Positions 34,261 to 44,682 of a stretch of DNA of 64,000 bases are shown one piece after another. The position numbers were made by a program, and so were the translations under genes. How positions within the stretch are numbered: the first letter of the stretch is position 1; each line of letters opens with the position of its first letter. The stretch comes from Parabacteroides sp. 52 (lineage in GTDB: Bacteria > Bacteroidota > Bacteroidia > Bacteroidales > Tannerellaceae). Location: contig NZ_QVMG01000001.1 in the NCBI RefSeq assembly GCF_010500925.1, positions 372,001 to 436,000 on the forward strand, read 5' to 3'. The notes beneath the pieces are model-generated. The model was not told where the DNA came from. It did not search any database and saw nothing but the letters and a program-made list of their open reading frames with translations.

Positions 34261-37200
34261 TTATTTCAACTCTTTGATACGGATATGCCGAAACTTCACC
34301 GGTGAGCCATGTCCCAAAAAGGCAATATGTCCTTTTTTATTAAACAGACCCGGATGTTCTTTTTTATCAGCCGTTCCATTTTTTGTAGCCTCACGGATAT
34401 TTCCATCCAGGATCACATGCCCATTCAAGGTTATTTTAATATGATCTCCGTTGGCCTCTACTTCCTGGTAGTTCCATTCTCCTGTAGGCTTCAAGTATCC
34501 GCGTTCCGCCGGTATAATACCATATACGGAACCATGGTATTGATAAATCTCCAGATCTTTATATACAGGATGTTCACTATCCAATATCTGCAATTCCATA
34601 CCGACATAAGCAGCATCTCCTTCCATGGGGGTACGAATACCCAATCCATTATTGGCAGCAGGAGTTAACTGAAATTCAAAACGGTAAATAAAATTAGCAA
34701 ACTCTTCCTTTGTATAAAGATTGCCCCCGGATCCTTTGTGAGGCACCAAAGAGATCGTTCCATCCTGCGTTGTATAATCGACCGTATTTCCTGTCCATGC
34801 ATGCATATTGGTTCCGTCAAACAGGATCTTATATCCTTCTTTCTTTTCTTCTGCAGATAATTGGAAAGGTTCGGTTCGTTTCAGCTCTTTTACATAGATG
34901 TTACGATAATACACTTTGCTTCCGTGAGCTTGTAGTTCAAGTTGTTCTATTGGGAAAATAGCTTGTTTACGATCCCAGTAATTCTCCAGGATAACATCAT
35001 CCACCACTTTTTCTCCATTTAATACAACAGTCACACGGTCACCCACCATTTTAATATAGAAGGTATTCCATTCGCCCAGTTTATTATCCGCCACTTTGGA
35101 AGGTTTGCTCGGATTCACACGGTTGTTATACAAACCTCCGGAACCGACTTGTGCCCCCACATTCACCCGGGCCGTATCCCATATCTGTACCTGAGGTGTT
35201 CCACGCAGATAAATACCGGCATCAGCTTCCGGACCTGCCGGATCTAACATCCAGTCAATATACATTTCGATATCGCCATATTGTTTTGTCGTACAAAGGT
35301 TGTCATAACCCGTACCATCAAAAACAAGACATCCATTTTCGACCTTCCAATCTTTACGCATTTGTTCATCGGCCTTCACCTGAGCCTTTTCTAATTGAGC
35401 TGCATTCATTTTAGCGCGGCTGATAGGGGTACCCACCAATCCTTTCCAACCGGTCAGATCTTTTCCATTAAACAAAGAGACGAAACCGTCTTCTTCTGGC
35501 ATTTCATTCAAATGTTTCTTTATTGCTTCACGCTGGTAACCGGCATCCGGATTATTCAATACCTGCATCACTTTCGTCAATAAATCTCTTACATTCTTTC
35601 CGGTATATCCTTTATTACCCAAAGCGATGTTCATTACTGCCTGTGCAGCAGCTTCCTGTACAGGTTTTTCATCGAGGAATTCACCGGCATACAACATTCC
35701 CAGGAAAGTACCAGTACGTTGAATCTGGCGGAGAATGGCGATCTTCTGCTCATTGCTTTTAGCGATCTCCATGGCTTTGCGTAAACCTAACAAACGGTTC
35801 TCTCCTGTTATAGACGGATTGGAAACAAGACGGATATACGCATTGAGCGCCTTATCAAAATAAGTGGAAGCCGAAGCATCCTTACAGATAGTATAAAGCT
35901 CTTCTGCAGCTTCAGGCCCCTTCCAGGTCAATAAAGCTTCAAAAGCAGCATCCTTCGCCTCGCCTTCTCCCTTTTTAAACCCGCTCACAATCGTATGCAG
36001 AGCCTGTGTTTCGCCTGTGGTAGCCAAAGCCGTATAATAGAGATGTTTCTTGCCCTCTCCTGCCTGCACCATACGACGGTTCAATGTATTCAGACGAGCG
36101 TCTACCGGTTGAGTAGCAATCGAGGCAATTACCGCTTGCTGAAGGGGAGCGACCGTTCCTGGCTCTGCCATCTCCAACATACCACAGATAATCGTAAAAT
36201 CTTTTTCAGTGACCACATCTTTCAATGCTTTATAAGCCGCCTCCTTGACTTCTATTGAGCCGGACTTTGTTTGTTCCAATACGGAATGGATATTGGCATC
36301 GGCTTTACGCAAAGCCAATAACTCAAGTCCTGCTATTTTTCCGGCATCCTGGGCTTTTACTATCGCTTTTGCTACAGCCTGATCGATATCTCCCGAGAAA
36401 CTGGCCAATGCTTCTTTGCCTAATTGAACAACCGGGATATCCGTACTTGTCAATAGTTCCGCCAGAGAAGGAATCACACTGGTATCTCCGATCTTTACCA
36501 AAGCCCATGCAGCTGCCTGTTTCACCTCGTAATTGGCATCTTTCAGCTGATTAAGAAACACTTGTTTCGCCGGTAAGTCAAAACGAATCTCCAGATTTTT
36601 TATAATACCATTCTTTTCCGGACATTTACTTTCACGCCCGATCCAGTTTAACACATCCACTTTCACTTCCGGTTTTGCTTTTATTACAGACTTCACAACC
36701 TCTATATACATAGGGGCATCTGCATAACAAGAAGCAAAATCCAATGCGGCATTGCGGTATTCTTTGTTTTTATCTTTCAGGGCTGTCAACAACTGCTTAT
36801 TTACACTTTCTTTTTTTGCGGCATAGATCAATTGCAAAGCAGCTGTGCGCGTTTGTACTTGTCCGGCTTTGGTAGCCTTCTTCAACAAATCATTTGCAGC
36901 CTTCTCTCCCTCTTTCAGATCTCCGTTTTGGATGATCCGATCGATTAATTCTATATACGCATCATTCGCCTGTGTTTTTTCATAGGTAAAACCTGCTTTT
37001 TCAGCGGCCTCCGACAAAGGTTTCAAAGCGGCAAGCGAGCCCATACGGCTCAAAGCATACATAACAACGCGTTGCATTTCCGCATCTCCATTGCCCAGTC
37101 TGCCGATCAATAGATCTTCGCCTATCGGAAGACGCGCTTCTGCTACAGCCAGAATAACATCTTGTTGTGTTTTGGGAGTTCCCATCCGACGCATCAACGA

Positions 37201-37743
37201 AGCTTGTAAAGCCTGTTTGGCTTTTTCTGTTCCTATAGCGGCTAAGGCACGAGAAGCCGGACCACTCAAGGCTTCCGTGTTCAAGCAACGACCTAAAATA
37301 TCCACACACTCATCTCCTCCGATCAACTGCAGTTGACGGATTAAAAAAGCCTTTGTTTCTCTTTCTTCCAACTTATCCAAAGCTTTCAGATAGGCATTTA
37401 CCACCTTACTGCAATGAATCTCCTGTCCTTCTGCCGCAACATAGTGCGTAAGTCCGCTCAAGGCATATTCCACCTGGGCATTACTTCCTTTTCCGGGAGC
37501 AGCCATCATATCGATCAGCATCCACACCCCTTCTTCACCTGTCGAGGCCAGATCGCTGATCTGTTTATTATAGCCTGTTTGTTTATTTGCCGGCATTTGT
37601 GCCAACACATCGGCTACGATCGTTTTCGTCGTCCGGTTCCCCTGCGCGAATACGGATGCTGAAACCAGCAGCATCAGTATTAATTGACAATTGACAGTTG
37701 ACAATTGACAATTAATTGATTTTATATATTTCAGTATCTTCAT
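34261..37743 (-). CDS. HEAT-repeat protein with two DUF1080 (3-keto-glycoside hydrolase-type) domains
   Basis: A 1160-residue exported protein. After a signal peptide ending VFAQ, residues about 40-765 are HEAT-like helical repeats. Two DUF1080 concanavalin-like domains follow: the first from GFVSLFNGKDLTGWKGL (about 775), the second from GYKILFDGTNMHAWTG (about 970) to the end. DUF1080 proteins are reported to act on 3-keto-glycosides. The preceding oxidoreductase gene fits that pathway. Residues 10-21 of the signal region are encoded by an ATTGACA heptamer repeat, an apparent in-frame insertion. Confidence 0.88.
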   Translation of the reverse strand: MKILKYIKSINCQLSTVNCQLILMLLVSASVFAQGNRTTKTIVADVLAQMPANKQTGYNKQISDLASTGEEGVWMLIDMMAAPGKGSNAQVEYALSGLTHYVAAEGQEIHCSKVVNAYLKALDKLEERETKAFLIRQLQLIGGDECVDILGRCLNTEALSGPASRALAAIGTEKAKQALQASLMRRMGTPKTQQDVILAVAEARLPIGEDLLIGRLGNGDAEMQRVVMYALSRMGSLAALKPLSEAAEKAGFTYEKTQANDAYIELIDRIIQNGDLKEGEKAANDLLKKATKAGQVQTRTAALQLIYAAKKESVNKQLLTALKDKNKEYRNAALDFASCYADAPMYIEVVKSVIKAKPEVKVDVLNWIGRESKCPEKNGIIKNLEIRFDLPAKQVFLNQLKDANYEVKQAAAWALVKIGDTSVIPSLAELLTSTDIPVVQLGKEALASFSGDIDQAVAKAIVKAQDAGKIAGLELLALRKADANIHSVLEQTKSGSIEVKEAAYKALKDVVTEKDFTIICGMLEMAEPGTVAPLQQAVIASIATQPVDARLNTLNRRMVQAGEGKKHLYYTALATTGETQALHTIVSGFKKGEGEAKDAAFEALLTWKGPEAAEELYTICKDASASTYFDKALNAYIRLVSNPSITGENRLLGLRKAMEIAKSNEQKIAILRQIQRTGTFLGMLYAGEFLDEKPVQEAAAQAVMNIALGNKGYTGKNVRDLLTKVMQVLNNPDAGYQREAIKKHLNEMPEEDGFVSLFNGKDLTGWKGLVGTPISRAKMNAAQLEKAQVKADEQMRKDWKVENGCLVFDGTGYDNLCTTKQYGDIEMYIDWMLDPAGPEADAGIYLRGTPQVQIWDTARVNVGAQVGSGGLYNNRVNPSKPSKVADNKLGEWNTFYIKMVGDRVTVVLNGEKVVDDVILENYWDRKQAIFPIEQLELQAHGSKVYYRNIYVKELKRTEPFQLSAEEKKEGYKILFDGTNMHAWTGNTVDYTTQDGTISLVPHKGSGGNLYTKEEFANFIYRFEFQLTPAANNGLGIRTPMEGDAAYVGMELQILDSEHPVYKDLEIYQYHGSVYGIIPAERGYLKPTGEWNYQEVEANGDHIKITLNGHVILDGNIREATKNGTADKKEHPGLFNKKGHIAFLGHGSPVKFRHIRIKELK
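37681..37716. repeat. Heptamer microrepeat inside the signal-peptide coding sequence
   Basis: ATTGACA, ATTGACA, GTTGACA, ATTGACA in exact 7-bp phase from 37683, then ATTAATTGA. It encodes residues 10-21 (INCQLSTVNCQL) of the DUF1080 protein. It is the inverted partner of the array at 37805-37867. Confidence 0.85.
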
Positions 37744-37804
37744 CTTAATCTATTCTCTTGTATTATTATAAGTTATTTGTTTGTATCCTCTTTGCACTAT
37801 GAAT

Positions 37805-37867
37805 TGCCAACTGTTTACTGTTTATTGTCAACTACTAATTGTCAACTGTCAATTATCAATTGTCAAT
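37805..37867. repeat. Nine-unit heptamer microrepeat between Gfo/Idh and DUF1080 genes
   Basis: Nine 7-mers in unbroken phase: TGCCAAC, TGTTTAC, TGTTTAT, TGTCAAC, TACTAAT, TGTCAAC, TGTCAAT, TATCAAT, TGTCAAT. It is inverted with respect to 37681-37716, so the mRNA could fold with the DUF1080 start codon (37743) in the loop. Confidence 0.85.
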
Positions 37868-37893
37868 TTGGAATATTTGCTTCGCCCGGCGAA

Positions 37894-39150
37894 TCAAATA
37901 TTCCACGGTGCCCGCATCGGTTGGTCTATCAATCGATTCGCCGCTTCATCATTAATAAATTCCAATTTCACCGGATCAAAATGCAAGGTCCGGTTCAGAC
38001 GAAGTGCCACAGCTCCCATATTAACAATAGTAGCTGAACGGAAACCATTCTTTTCATTCAAGGCAAAAGGTTGACGGGTTTTGACACATTCGATAAAATC
38101 AGTCACCTGTGGTTCCGGATCCGGATAGGCTGCCAATTTCTTTTCCCATTCAGGTATATCACAAACAAAATTCTTATACACATTTCCCTTCGGACCTGAG
38201 ATATAAGGCGTATTGGGATCACCGTAATCACCTCCCCAAAGAACGATCTGACAACCATCCTCATAGGTATAAGTAATCGAGCGCCAGGTTCCCACGGCAT
38301 CCGGATGTTGTTGCGGAGCATCTACCTCCACTTTCACCGGACTGGTATGATCCTTACCCAAAATATATTGTACCGGGTCTATATAATGTTGTCCCATATC
38401 ACCTAATCCACCACCGTCATAATCCCAATATCCACGGAAAGTACCATGTACCCGATGAGCATTATAAGGTTTGTAGGGTGCCGGACCTAACCACATATCG
38501 TAGTCCAATTCAGACGGAACGGTTTGTGGTTCCAGATATTCTTTACCTACCCAATAAAACTTCCAGTCGAAGCCGGTATGTTTACTGATAGTCACCTTTA
38601 ACGGCCATCCCAACATACCACTTTGCACCAGTTTCTTTAACGGTTTCACAGGGGTACCCAAGCCATAGAAAGGATCCGCAAAGCGGAACCATGTATTCAA
38701 GCGGAACATACGTCCATACTGCTTTACTGCTTCCATCACACGTTTACCTTCACCGATTGTACGTGTCATTGGTTTTTCACACCAGATATCTTTTCCGGCC
38801 TTTGCTGCTTCTACCGACATAAGGCCATGCCAATGCGGAGGAGTAGCGATATGCACAATATCCACATTCTTATCCAGAATCAAATCACGAAAGTCATGAT
38901 AAGCCGCAATCTTATCCTTCACCAGTTTCTTTCCCAGTTCCAGATGATTTTTATCTACATCGCAGACTGCGACCAGACGTGTACCGGCATAGTTCACGTG
39001 TCCACGTCCCATTCCACCGGTTCCAATAATTCCTTTTGTCAACTGATCACTCGGTGCGATAAAACCTCTCCCCAATACCTGACGAGGTACGATTGTAAAG
39101 GCTGCAATTCCTCCAAGTGTTTTAAGGAAATCTCTTCTGTTTGTTCTCAT
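37894..39150 (-). CDS. Gfo/Idh/MocA-family oxidoreductase with Tat signal
   Basis: A 418-residue NAD(P)-dependent oxidoreductase. The N-terminus MRTNRRDFLKTLGG is a twin-arginine export signal. The Rossmann fold follows (GIIGTGGMGRGHV), with the EKPM motif in DIWCEKPMTRT. Such enzymes oxidise sugar C3 hydroxyls; beside a DUF1080 protein this suggests 3-keto-glycoside formation in the periplasm with a bound cofactor, exported by TatAC (genes at 56.2 kb). A promoter and terminator separate it from SusD. Confidence 0.9.
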   Translation of the reverse strand: MRTNRRDFLKTLGGIAAFTIVPRQVLGRGFIAPSDQLTKGIIGTGGMGRGHVNYAGTRLVAVCDVDKNHLELGKKLVKDKIAAYHDFRDLILDKNVDIVHIATPPHWHGLMSVEAAKAGKDIWCEKPMTRTIGEGKRVMEAVKQYGRMFRLNTWFRFADPFYGLGTPVKPLKKLVQSGMLGWPLKVTISKHTGFDWKFYWVGKEYLEPQTVPSELDYDMWLGPAPYKPYNAHRVHGTFRGYWDYDGGGLGDMGQHYIDPVQYILGKDHTSPVKVEVDAPQQHPDAVGTWRSITYTYEDGCQIVLWGGDYGDPNTPYISGPKGNVYKNFVCDIPEWEKKLAAYPDPEPQVTDFIECVKTRQPFALNEKNGFRSATIVNMGAVALRLNRTLHFDPVKLEFINDEAANRLIDQPMRAPWNI

Positions 39151-39196
39151 AGTATAATAATTAACATAAATAAATGAATATCAAGTTATCATTTGG

Positions 39197-39229
39197 CAAA
39201 TGTAGGATTTTATCCTTACATATGCCAAA
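39197..39229 (-). promoter_or_regulatory. Promoter of the Gfo/Idh-DUF1080 unit
   Basis: On the minus strand TTTG, 21 nt, then TACATTTG (TAnnTTTG), 46 nt before the ATG at 39150. Confidence 0.55.
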
Positions 39230-39240
39230 GCCATCCCAAG

Positions 39241-39272
39241 AAAAACAGCCGCAAGAAACGGCTGTTTTTTTG
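39241..39272 (-). terminator. Terminator after SusD
   Basis: AAAAACAGCCG / CGGCTGTTTTT stem with an A-rich loop and flanking T run, 15 nt after the susD stop. It separates susCD from the enzyme genes. Confidence 0.88.
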
Positions 39273-39286
39273 AGATCATAGCATTT

Positions 39287-41065
39287 TTATTCTAAAGTCG
39301 GATTGAAAGTACCATCCCAGGTATTATTCTGCTCCAGATTCGGATTTTCCAGAATATTCGCTTCCTTGATGGGGAAGAAATAGAATGATTCTTTAATCAC
39401 AAACTGTTTTTCCGCACTCGGAGTCAACGGAACCTGATGTTTTACGTAGCGGAAATTTTCCGGCTTCAACTCATTCTTTGCTGCCAATGTACGAGCCTGT
39501 TCCATACTCATATCCGTTCCATCCGCATTGATGGCGATTGCTTCGACACCGAACTTTTCCAATTTATCCAGTTTCATCATATTGCGTGTACGGCGCATAT
39601 CCATGAAACGGTGTCCTTCGAAACACAATTCAATATTACGTTCATCCAATACAGCCTGACGGATTTCCGCACGGTTTCCGACTTTCAGACCATAGAGTCC
39701 ATCGGCTCCGGCTTCGATCCCAGCCCGTTCACGCAGTTGTTTGAGCATACTGATCGCTACATCAGGCTGACCGTTTTCATTGGCTGCCTCCGCATAGATC
39801 AGCATCACTTCAGCCAGACGCATCAAAACAAAATCGACACCCGAAGCCTGCGTTTTATCCTGTGTCAAAGAAAGGTCACTTCCTTTAAGAATAAAGAAGC
39901 CGGAATATTTGTCATTATTGGCCGCATTCTGCCCGGCTGCAGGATTGATACCGTAACAGTCGTCCTCATCGGCAATACCCAAGGCGGTATACTGACGATA
40001 TCCACTCGGTTTACCGGCCACCGGATATTCAACACCATTATACACAATAGAACTTATCAGACGCGGGTCACGGTTTTGCCAATACTTCTGCATAAATTCA
40101 TTTTCAGTTGCCACATAGTATTTACTTGTCGGATCGTTATAATGTTTTCCATCCAACATCGGCACGTCGCGTACAAAATTCCATGTAGGAGGACCAGAAG
40201 CCGAACCACGGCTCACCGAACCCGGACGAATAGATGGTTCCCATCCGGTTGCCATTTTATTCGGGTTTTCATTAACCACCGCAAAAATCACTTCCGGACC
40301 GTTTTCTTCCATCCAGATACTTTGGTAATCAGCACTTAAAGCTCCCCCATTATGCACACAGAACTCATAAGCTTCTTTCGCTGCCGTATACGCTTCTTTC
40401 CAGAAAGCATTGTCATACATATTACCCGGATTAAACTGCGGTGAAGCTTTATATAACAACACCTTCGCTTTGTAAGACAGAGCAAAACACCGGTCTATCC
40501 GGCCATAAGAGCTCCCTTTTTGTCTTGCCGGTAATAAAGAGATCGCTTTATTCAAGTCTTCAACCAGGAACTGAAAACACTCAGCCGTAGAGTTACGTTT
40601 CACATATAAATCGTCTACATCTTTATCTTGCGGCACTTTTATATATGGAATACCACCGTGATAAAAAATCATCTGGGAATAAATATAAGCCCGCATAAAA
40701 TAAGATTCGCCCAACAACTGATTTTTTGTACCTTCCAATAAAGAGCCGGCTTCCAATTCCAGGATTGCTTCATTGATCAAACGAATTTTCGCATAATCCC
40801 ATTTTTTATAACCGTCTCCCGTTTTGTTGATAACACCTTCGTAGAAAGGCATACCGATTTTTTGTTCCGAATCATTATCCTGCGCGGAAGACCAGTTAGG
40901 GAATACTTCCGCATACAGGTTCGTTACATAAGCAGAAGCTAATTGTTCATCCGCCCATACCAAATTTGCATCGTAACTATTCAGGTTTTCAATATCTAAA
41001 GAGTCGCAACCCGTCAAGGCAAAAGCTGCGATCATACTTGTAAATATATATTTCAATTTATTCAT
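39287..41065 (-). CDS. SusD/RagB-family glycan-binding lipoprotein
   Basis: A 592-residue surface lipoprotein: lipobox ALTGC near residue 19, SusD-like N-terminal region (YVTNLYAEVFPNWSS; LLGESYFMRAYIYSQM) and TPR helices; the C-terminal RERAGIEAG...ERNIELCFEGHRFMDMRR region is diagnostic (two separate short segments). It caps the SusC barrel and binds ligand. It lies 21 nt downstream of susC. Confidence 0.95.
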   Translation of the reverse strand: MNKLKYIFTSMIAAFALTGCDSLDIENLNSYDANLVWADEQLASAYVTNLYAEVFPNWSSAQDNDSEQKIGMPFYEGVINKTGDGYKKWDYAKIRLINEAILELEAGSLLEGTKNQLLGESYFMRAYIYSQMIFYHGGIPYIKVPQDKDVDDLYVKRNSTAECFQFLVEDLNKAISLLPARQKGSSYGRIDRCFALSYKAKVLLYKASPQFNPGNMYDNAFWKEAYTAAKEAYEFCVHNGGALSADYQSIWMEENGPEVIFAVVNENPNKMATGWEPSIRPGSVSRGSASGPPTWNFVRDVPMLDGKHYNDPTSKYYVATENEFMQKYWQNRDPRLISSIVYNGVEYPVAGKPSGYRQYTALGIADEDDCYGINPAAGQNAANNDKYSGFFILKGSDLSLTQDKTQASGVDFVLMRLAEVMLIYAEAANENGQPDVAISMLKQLRERAGIEAGADGLYGLKVGNRAEIRQAVLDERNIELCFEGHRFMDMRRTRNMMKLDKLEKFGVEAIAINADGTDMSMEQARTLAAKNELKPENFRYVKHQVPLTPSAEKQFVIKESFYFFPIKEANILENPNLEQNNTWDGTFNPTLE

Positions 41066-41086
41066 ATAGCTATTATTTTAAGGGAG

Positions 41087-44000
41087 TTAGAACGTAAAAT
41101 TAAGACCGAAAGTGAAAGATTTCATCAACGGATAAGAGTCATAATGCTCTTGTTCCGGATCCATAAATTCACCCATTGCAGAGATAAAGAACAGGTTTGT
41201 TCCGTTAGCAAAGATCTGTGCTTTCGAGATTCCGATCGGACGCAAAATACTCTGCGGCAAATCATAACCTATATTTACGTTTTTCAAACGAAGATAAGCG
41301 CCATTGCGCAACCAGAAACTGGTTCTTCCCACACCCGACTCATACCAGCTGCTACCAATCACACGCGGATATTTTCCGTTCGGGTTCTCCAGGCTCCAAC
41401 AGTCATCGCTGGTCCAGATCGGGAAATACGGACGAGTCGATCCACCATGTTGATAAAAACCGCCATCGGCTCCACCGGCAATACGATCGTATTTACCGAC
41501 TCCCTGGAAATGCAAATCCAATGTAATGCCTTTGTATTTGATGCTACCTCCAAAACCGTAGTTAATACGGGGAGATGTATCTTCTGACAATAAATTATAC
41601 GCATCATTGCCATCGATCTTTCCATCCGGGCCTGGTGAGTAACCATCCCCACGGGTATCTTCATAGAGGATACCACCCAGATAAGGATCCCGGCCATACT
41701 GCTTGAAACCTTTCGCTTTCAATTCGTCTACCTGTTCCTGTGTACGGATAATACCGATCGCTTTCAATCCGATTAAAGGATTATTAGACTTTCCTACTCT
41801 TGTCAAGTCTGATAAATTGCCTGTCTTATAAACTGCCGATTCATCCAATATATCCCATTTATCCCGGGAGAAACCTAAGTTTACATAAGCAGAATAATCA
41901 ATCTCCCCACCGGCTGCTCCGTCTCGCCATATCATCGAGAACTCACCTCCTCGCCAGGAACGAGCGGCATAATTTTCAGGAGCCAACGCCTGTCCGTAAG
42001 TACTAGGAATAGATTCCGTGCGTGGTCCCAGGATATCTGTCTCTTTCCGATAGAATCCATCGATCGAGCCACTCAGTCGGTTATTCAAGAAAGAGTAATC
42101 GATCCCTCCATTGTAAGTGGTCGATGTTGCCCAGGTCAGATTCACAGAAGGAGTAGCTCCCGGTTTGATACCATTGGCTAAATTCTTTCCATAAATATAA
42201 TTAAGCCCGGCTACATATTTCTTGATATAAGAGAAGTTAGCAATTTCCGCGCCTTTGACATCCAGGTCATTCCCGGTTGTCCCGTAAGAAGCACGAATCT
42301 TCAGGTCGCTCAACCAATTAGAAGTACCTTCCATAAAAGGTTCGGCACTGATACGCCAAGCTGCCGAAACAGAAGGGAAGAATCCCCAGCGGTTGCCCGG
42401 AGCAAATAAATCGTTGCCATCGTAGCGGAAAGAAAATTCCGCGATATATTTGGAATCGTAATTGTAATTGAAACGTCCGATCCACGACAAACGGCCTCCT
42501 GTATATTCTATTGCATTGCCATAACGCCGTTCCGCATCCGTCGAATACACAAACATCTGATCGTAATTGGTCAACGGTGACTCTCCTTTGGCTTCTACAT
42601 ATTCGCCTCCGTTTTCTGCTTGTTCGAATACGACCATAGCCCCGACATCATGTTTACCGAACTTCTGATTGTAGTTCAGGAACCAGTTGAACTGTTCACT
42701 CCACAACGTACGCATACCATACACCAGATTTTCATAATTCTGACTGAATGTAAACGTGTTATAATCATTCAGATTCAACGGTCCAGGTAAGAAACGGTTG
42801 CCATTCGGGTCGGCCTGCTGGAATTTATAGTTGGTCTGGTAAGTCATAAATTTCTTACGGCTATAATCTTTGCCGATATAGTTACCCATTATTTTGGTGG
42901 ATAAACCGGGTAATAAGAATCCCAGATCTACGTCAAAAGTAAGGATCGCACTCATATTGCGTTTACGCGTTTTGATATACCGGTCCCCAATCACTTGGTC
43001 CACGACGTTCCAGCTCTGCCAGCTACCAATGGCCGGATAAATCGGGTAATCCGTTTTTTTACTTGCCGGTGTTCCATCCAGGTGCGAATAGAAAGGAACC
43101 GTTTTCAATGCGTTGAACGTACAACGATAGAGGTCGTAAACCGCCTGATCGTCATCGTTTGTAAACGGCCAGTAAAAACGTTTTTGATCCGATTGGTTGG
43201 CATTGATATTCACGTTCATTTTAATATACTTGGAAAGCTCCATGGTTATATTCGAACGCAGGGTATATTTTTTATTCGACAGGTTTTCATACGAACCTTC
43301 TTCTCCTAAAAAGCTTCCCAGAACGAAATACTGCACCTTTTCACTACCACCGGCTACACTTAACGAATGTTTGGTATTCCACGGAGTCTGCCAGATCCAG
43401 TCATTTACATTATAACTCTTGTCTTTGAAATAATCAAACTCTGCCTCCCCATTAGGTAAGGTCTGCCCTTTAAATTCCGCTACTTTATTCTGATAGATCA
43501 ACTCATCGGTTGCTGTAAACATATCTGAGAATAATTCTTTGGTCGGTTTACTGAAGGTATAAGACCCCTGGTAATTGAAAACAGGTTTACTATTGGTATT
43601 TCCCGACTTCGTGACCACCAGAACAACCCCATTACCTGCAGCAGAACCATAAACAGAAGCGGTTGCTGCATCTTTCAGGAAGCTCAACTGGTCTACTTCA
43701 TTCGCTTCCAAAGCATCAAACGCCTCTTTGTCGCGGATAACCCCATCGATTACAAACAAAGGATCTCCAAAACCACCACGCATACGGATTTGGGAAGAAG
43801 CTCCCATCAAACCCGAATTCCCCGTAATGGTCATACCCGGCGCCCTACCTGCCAGCGTATTCGACAGATTCGATGTCGCAATAGCCGTCAGATCGTCTGA
43901 TTTCACATTCGAGATAGAACCGGTCATATTGACTTTTTTCTGTACCCCATAACCGATAACGACTACTTCTTCCAAGGCTTTCGAATCTTCCTGTAAGGTG

Positions 44001-44584
44001 ATTTGATATACATTATCTCTTGTCACCGGTACGGTTTGATCGACAAAACCAATATAAGAAACGACCAAAGTCGCACCCTCCGGTACATTCTCTATTTTGA
44101 ATTTACCGTCCACATCCGTCACCGTGCCAACCTCTGTATGGCCTTTGATTATAATATTGGCTCCAATAACGGGCTCACCGGTATTGTCCACCACTACACC
44201 GGAGATACTTCTTTTCTGCTGAGAAGCTTCCATACGTACAGGCTCTGCCTGATAACTCTTTTTATTCTCATCGCGAATGAAAATGCGATTATTGATAACC
44301 TTATATGAAATGCCTGTATCTTTAAATACTTCTTTCAATACGTTCTCAATATGTTCATTTTTTGCATTGACAACCACTTGAGGTAGTTCCTTACTCAACA
44401 AACTCTCTTCATAAGAAAACTCATATCCGGTTTGTTCACTGATAGATTTAATGACAGCACCAACGGTTGTTTGGTTGAGCGCAATTTCCAGATTCACATA
44501 CAAAGAGTGCGTCTCATTCACCGCCATTACGGGCGAAGCTGCCAGTAATATAGCTAATGTTGCAATAGATACTTTTTTTAACAT
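41087..44584 (-). CDS. SusC/RagA TonB-dependent transporter with STN domain
   Basis: A 1165-residue outer-membrane importer. After the signal peptide (PVMA) an STN domain (about 28-105; VGAVIKSISEQTGYEFSYEE) is followed by a carboxypeptidase-like domain (about 128-205), a SusC motif EEVVVIGYGVQKKV and the plug and barrel ending FTFGLNFTF. The STN domain is the hallmark of transporters that signal to a FecR anti-sigma factor, which is encoded next door. The substrate is not predictable; the downstream enzymes suggest a glucoside or similar glycan. Confidence 0.95.
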   Translation of the reverse strand: MLKKVSIATLAILLAASPVMAVNETHSLYVNLEIALNQTTVGAVIKSISEQTGYEFSYEESLLSKELPQVVVNAKNEHIENVLKEVFKDTGISYKVINNRIFIRDENKKSYQAEPVRMEASQQKRSISGVVVDNTGEPVIGANIIIKGHTEVGTVTDVDGKFKIENVPEGATLVVSYIGFVDQTVPVTRDNVYQITLQEDSKALEEVVVIGYGVQKKVNMTGSISNVKSDDLTAIATSNLSNTLAGRAPGMTITGNSGLMGASSQIRMRGGFGDPLFVIDGVIRDKEAFDALEANEVDQLSFLKDAATASVYGSAAGNGVVLVVTKSGNTNSKPVFNYQGSYTFSKPTKELFSDMFTATDELIYQNKVAEFKGQTLPNGEAEFDYFKDKSYNVNDWIWQTPWNTKHSLSVAGGSEKVQYFVLGSFLGEEGSYENLSNKKYTLRSNITMELSKYIKMNVNINANQSDQKRFYWPFTNDDDQAVYDLYRCTFNALKTVPFYSHLDGTPASKKTDYPIYPAIGSWQSWNVVDQVIGDRYIKTRKRNMSAILTFDVDLGFLLPGLSTKIMGNYIGKDYSRKKFMTYQTNYKFQQADPNGNRFLPGPLNLNDYNTFTFSQNYENLVYGMRTLWSEQFNWFLNYNQKFGKHDVGAMVVFEQAENGGEYVEAKGESPLTNYDQMFVYSTDAERRYGNAIEYTGGRLSWIGRFNYNYDSKYIAEFSFRYDGNDLFAPGNRWGFFPSVSAAWRISAEPFMEGTSNWLSDLKIRASYGTTGNDLDVKGAEIANFSYIKKYVAGLNYIYGKNLANGIKPGATPSVNLTWATSTTYNGGIDYSFLNNRLSGSIDGFYRKETDILGPRTESIPSTYGQALAPENYAARSWRGGEFSMIWRDGAAGGEIDYSAYVNLGFSRDKWDILDESAVYKTGNLSDLTRVGKSNNPLIGLKAIGIIRTQEQVDELKAKGFKQYGRDPYLGGILYEDTRGDGYSPGPDGKIDGNDAYNLLSEDTSPRINYGFGGSIKYKGITLDLHFQGVGKYDRIAGGADGGFYQHGGSTRPYFPIWTSDDCWSLENPNGKYPRVIGSSWYESGVGRTSFWLRNGAYLRLKNVNIGYDLPQSILRPIGISKAQIFANGTNLFFISAMGEFMDPEQEHYDSYPLMKSFTFGLNFTF

Positions 44585-44682
44585 AGATGTGATTTAATAA
44601 TGTTAGTACTAATTCCAAGTTACTTTTTTCGTGTTGGTTTTTGGTTTTTGGTTTTTTCTTACTTCTTATCTCACCATAGGCA

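Noticed and set aside
39437..40339. A 300-codon frame on the plus strand opposite susD
   Set aside because: It is antisense to a clear SusD gene, rich in Ile, His, Phe and Arg without any domain, and has no promoter; it is a shadow frame.
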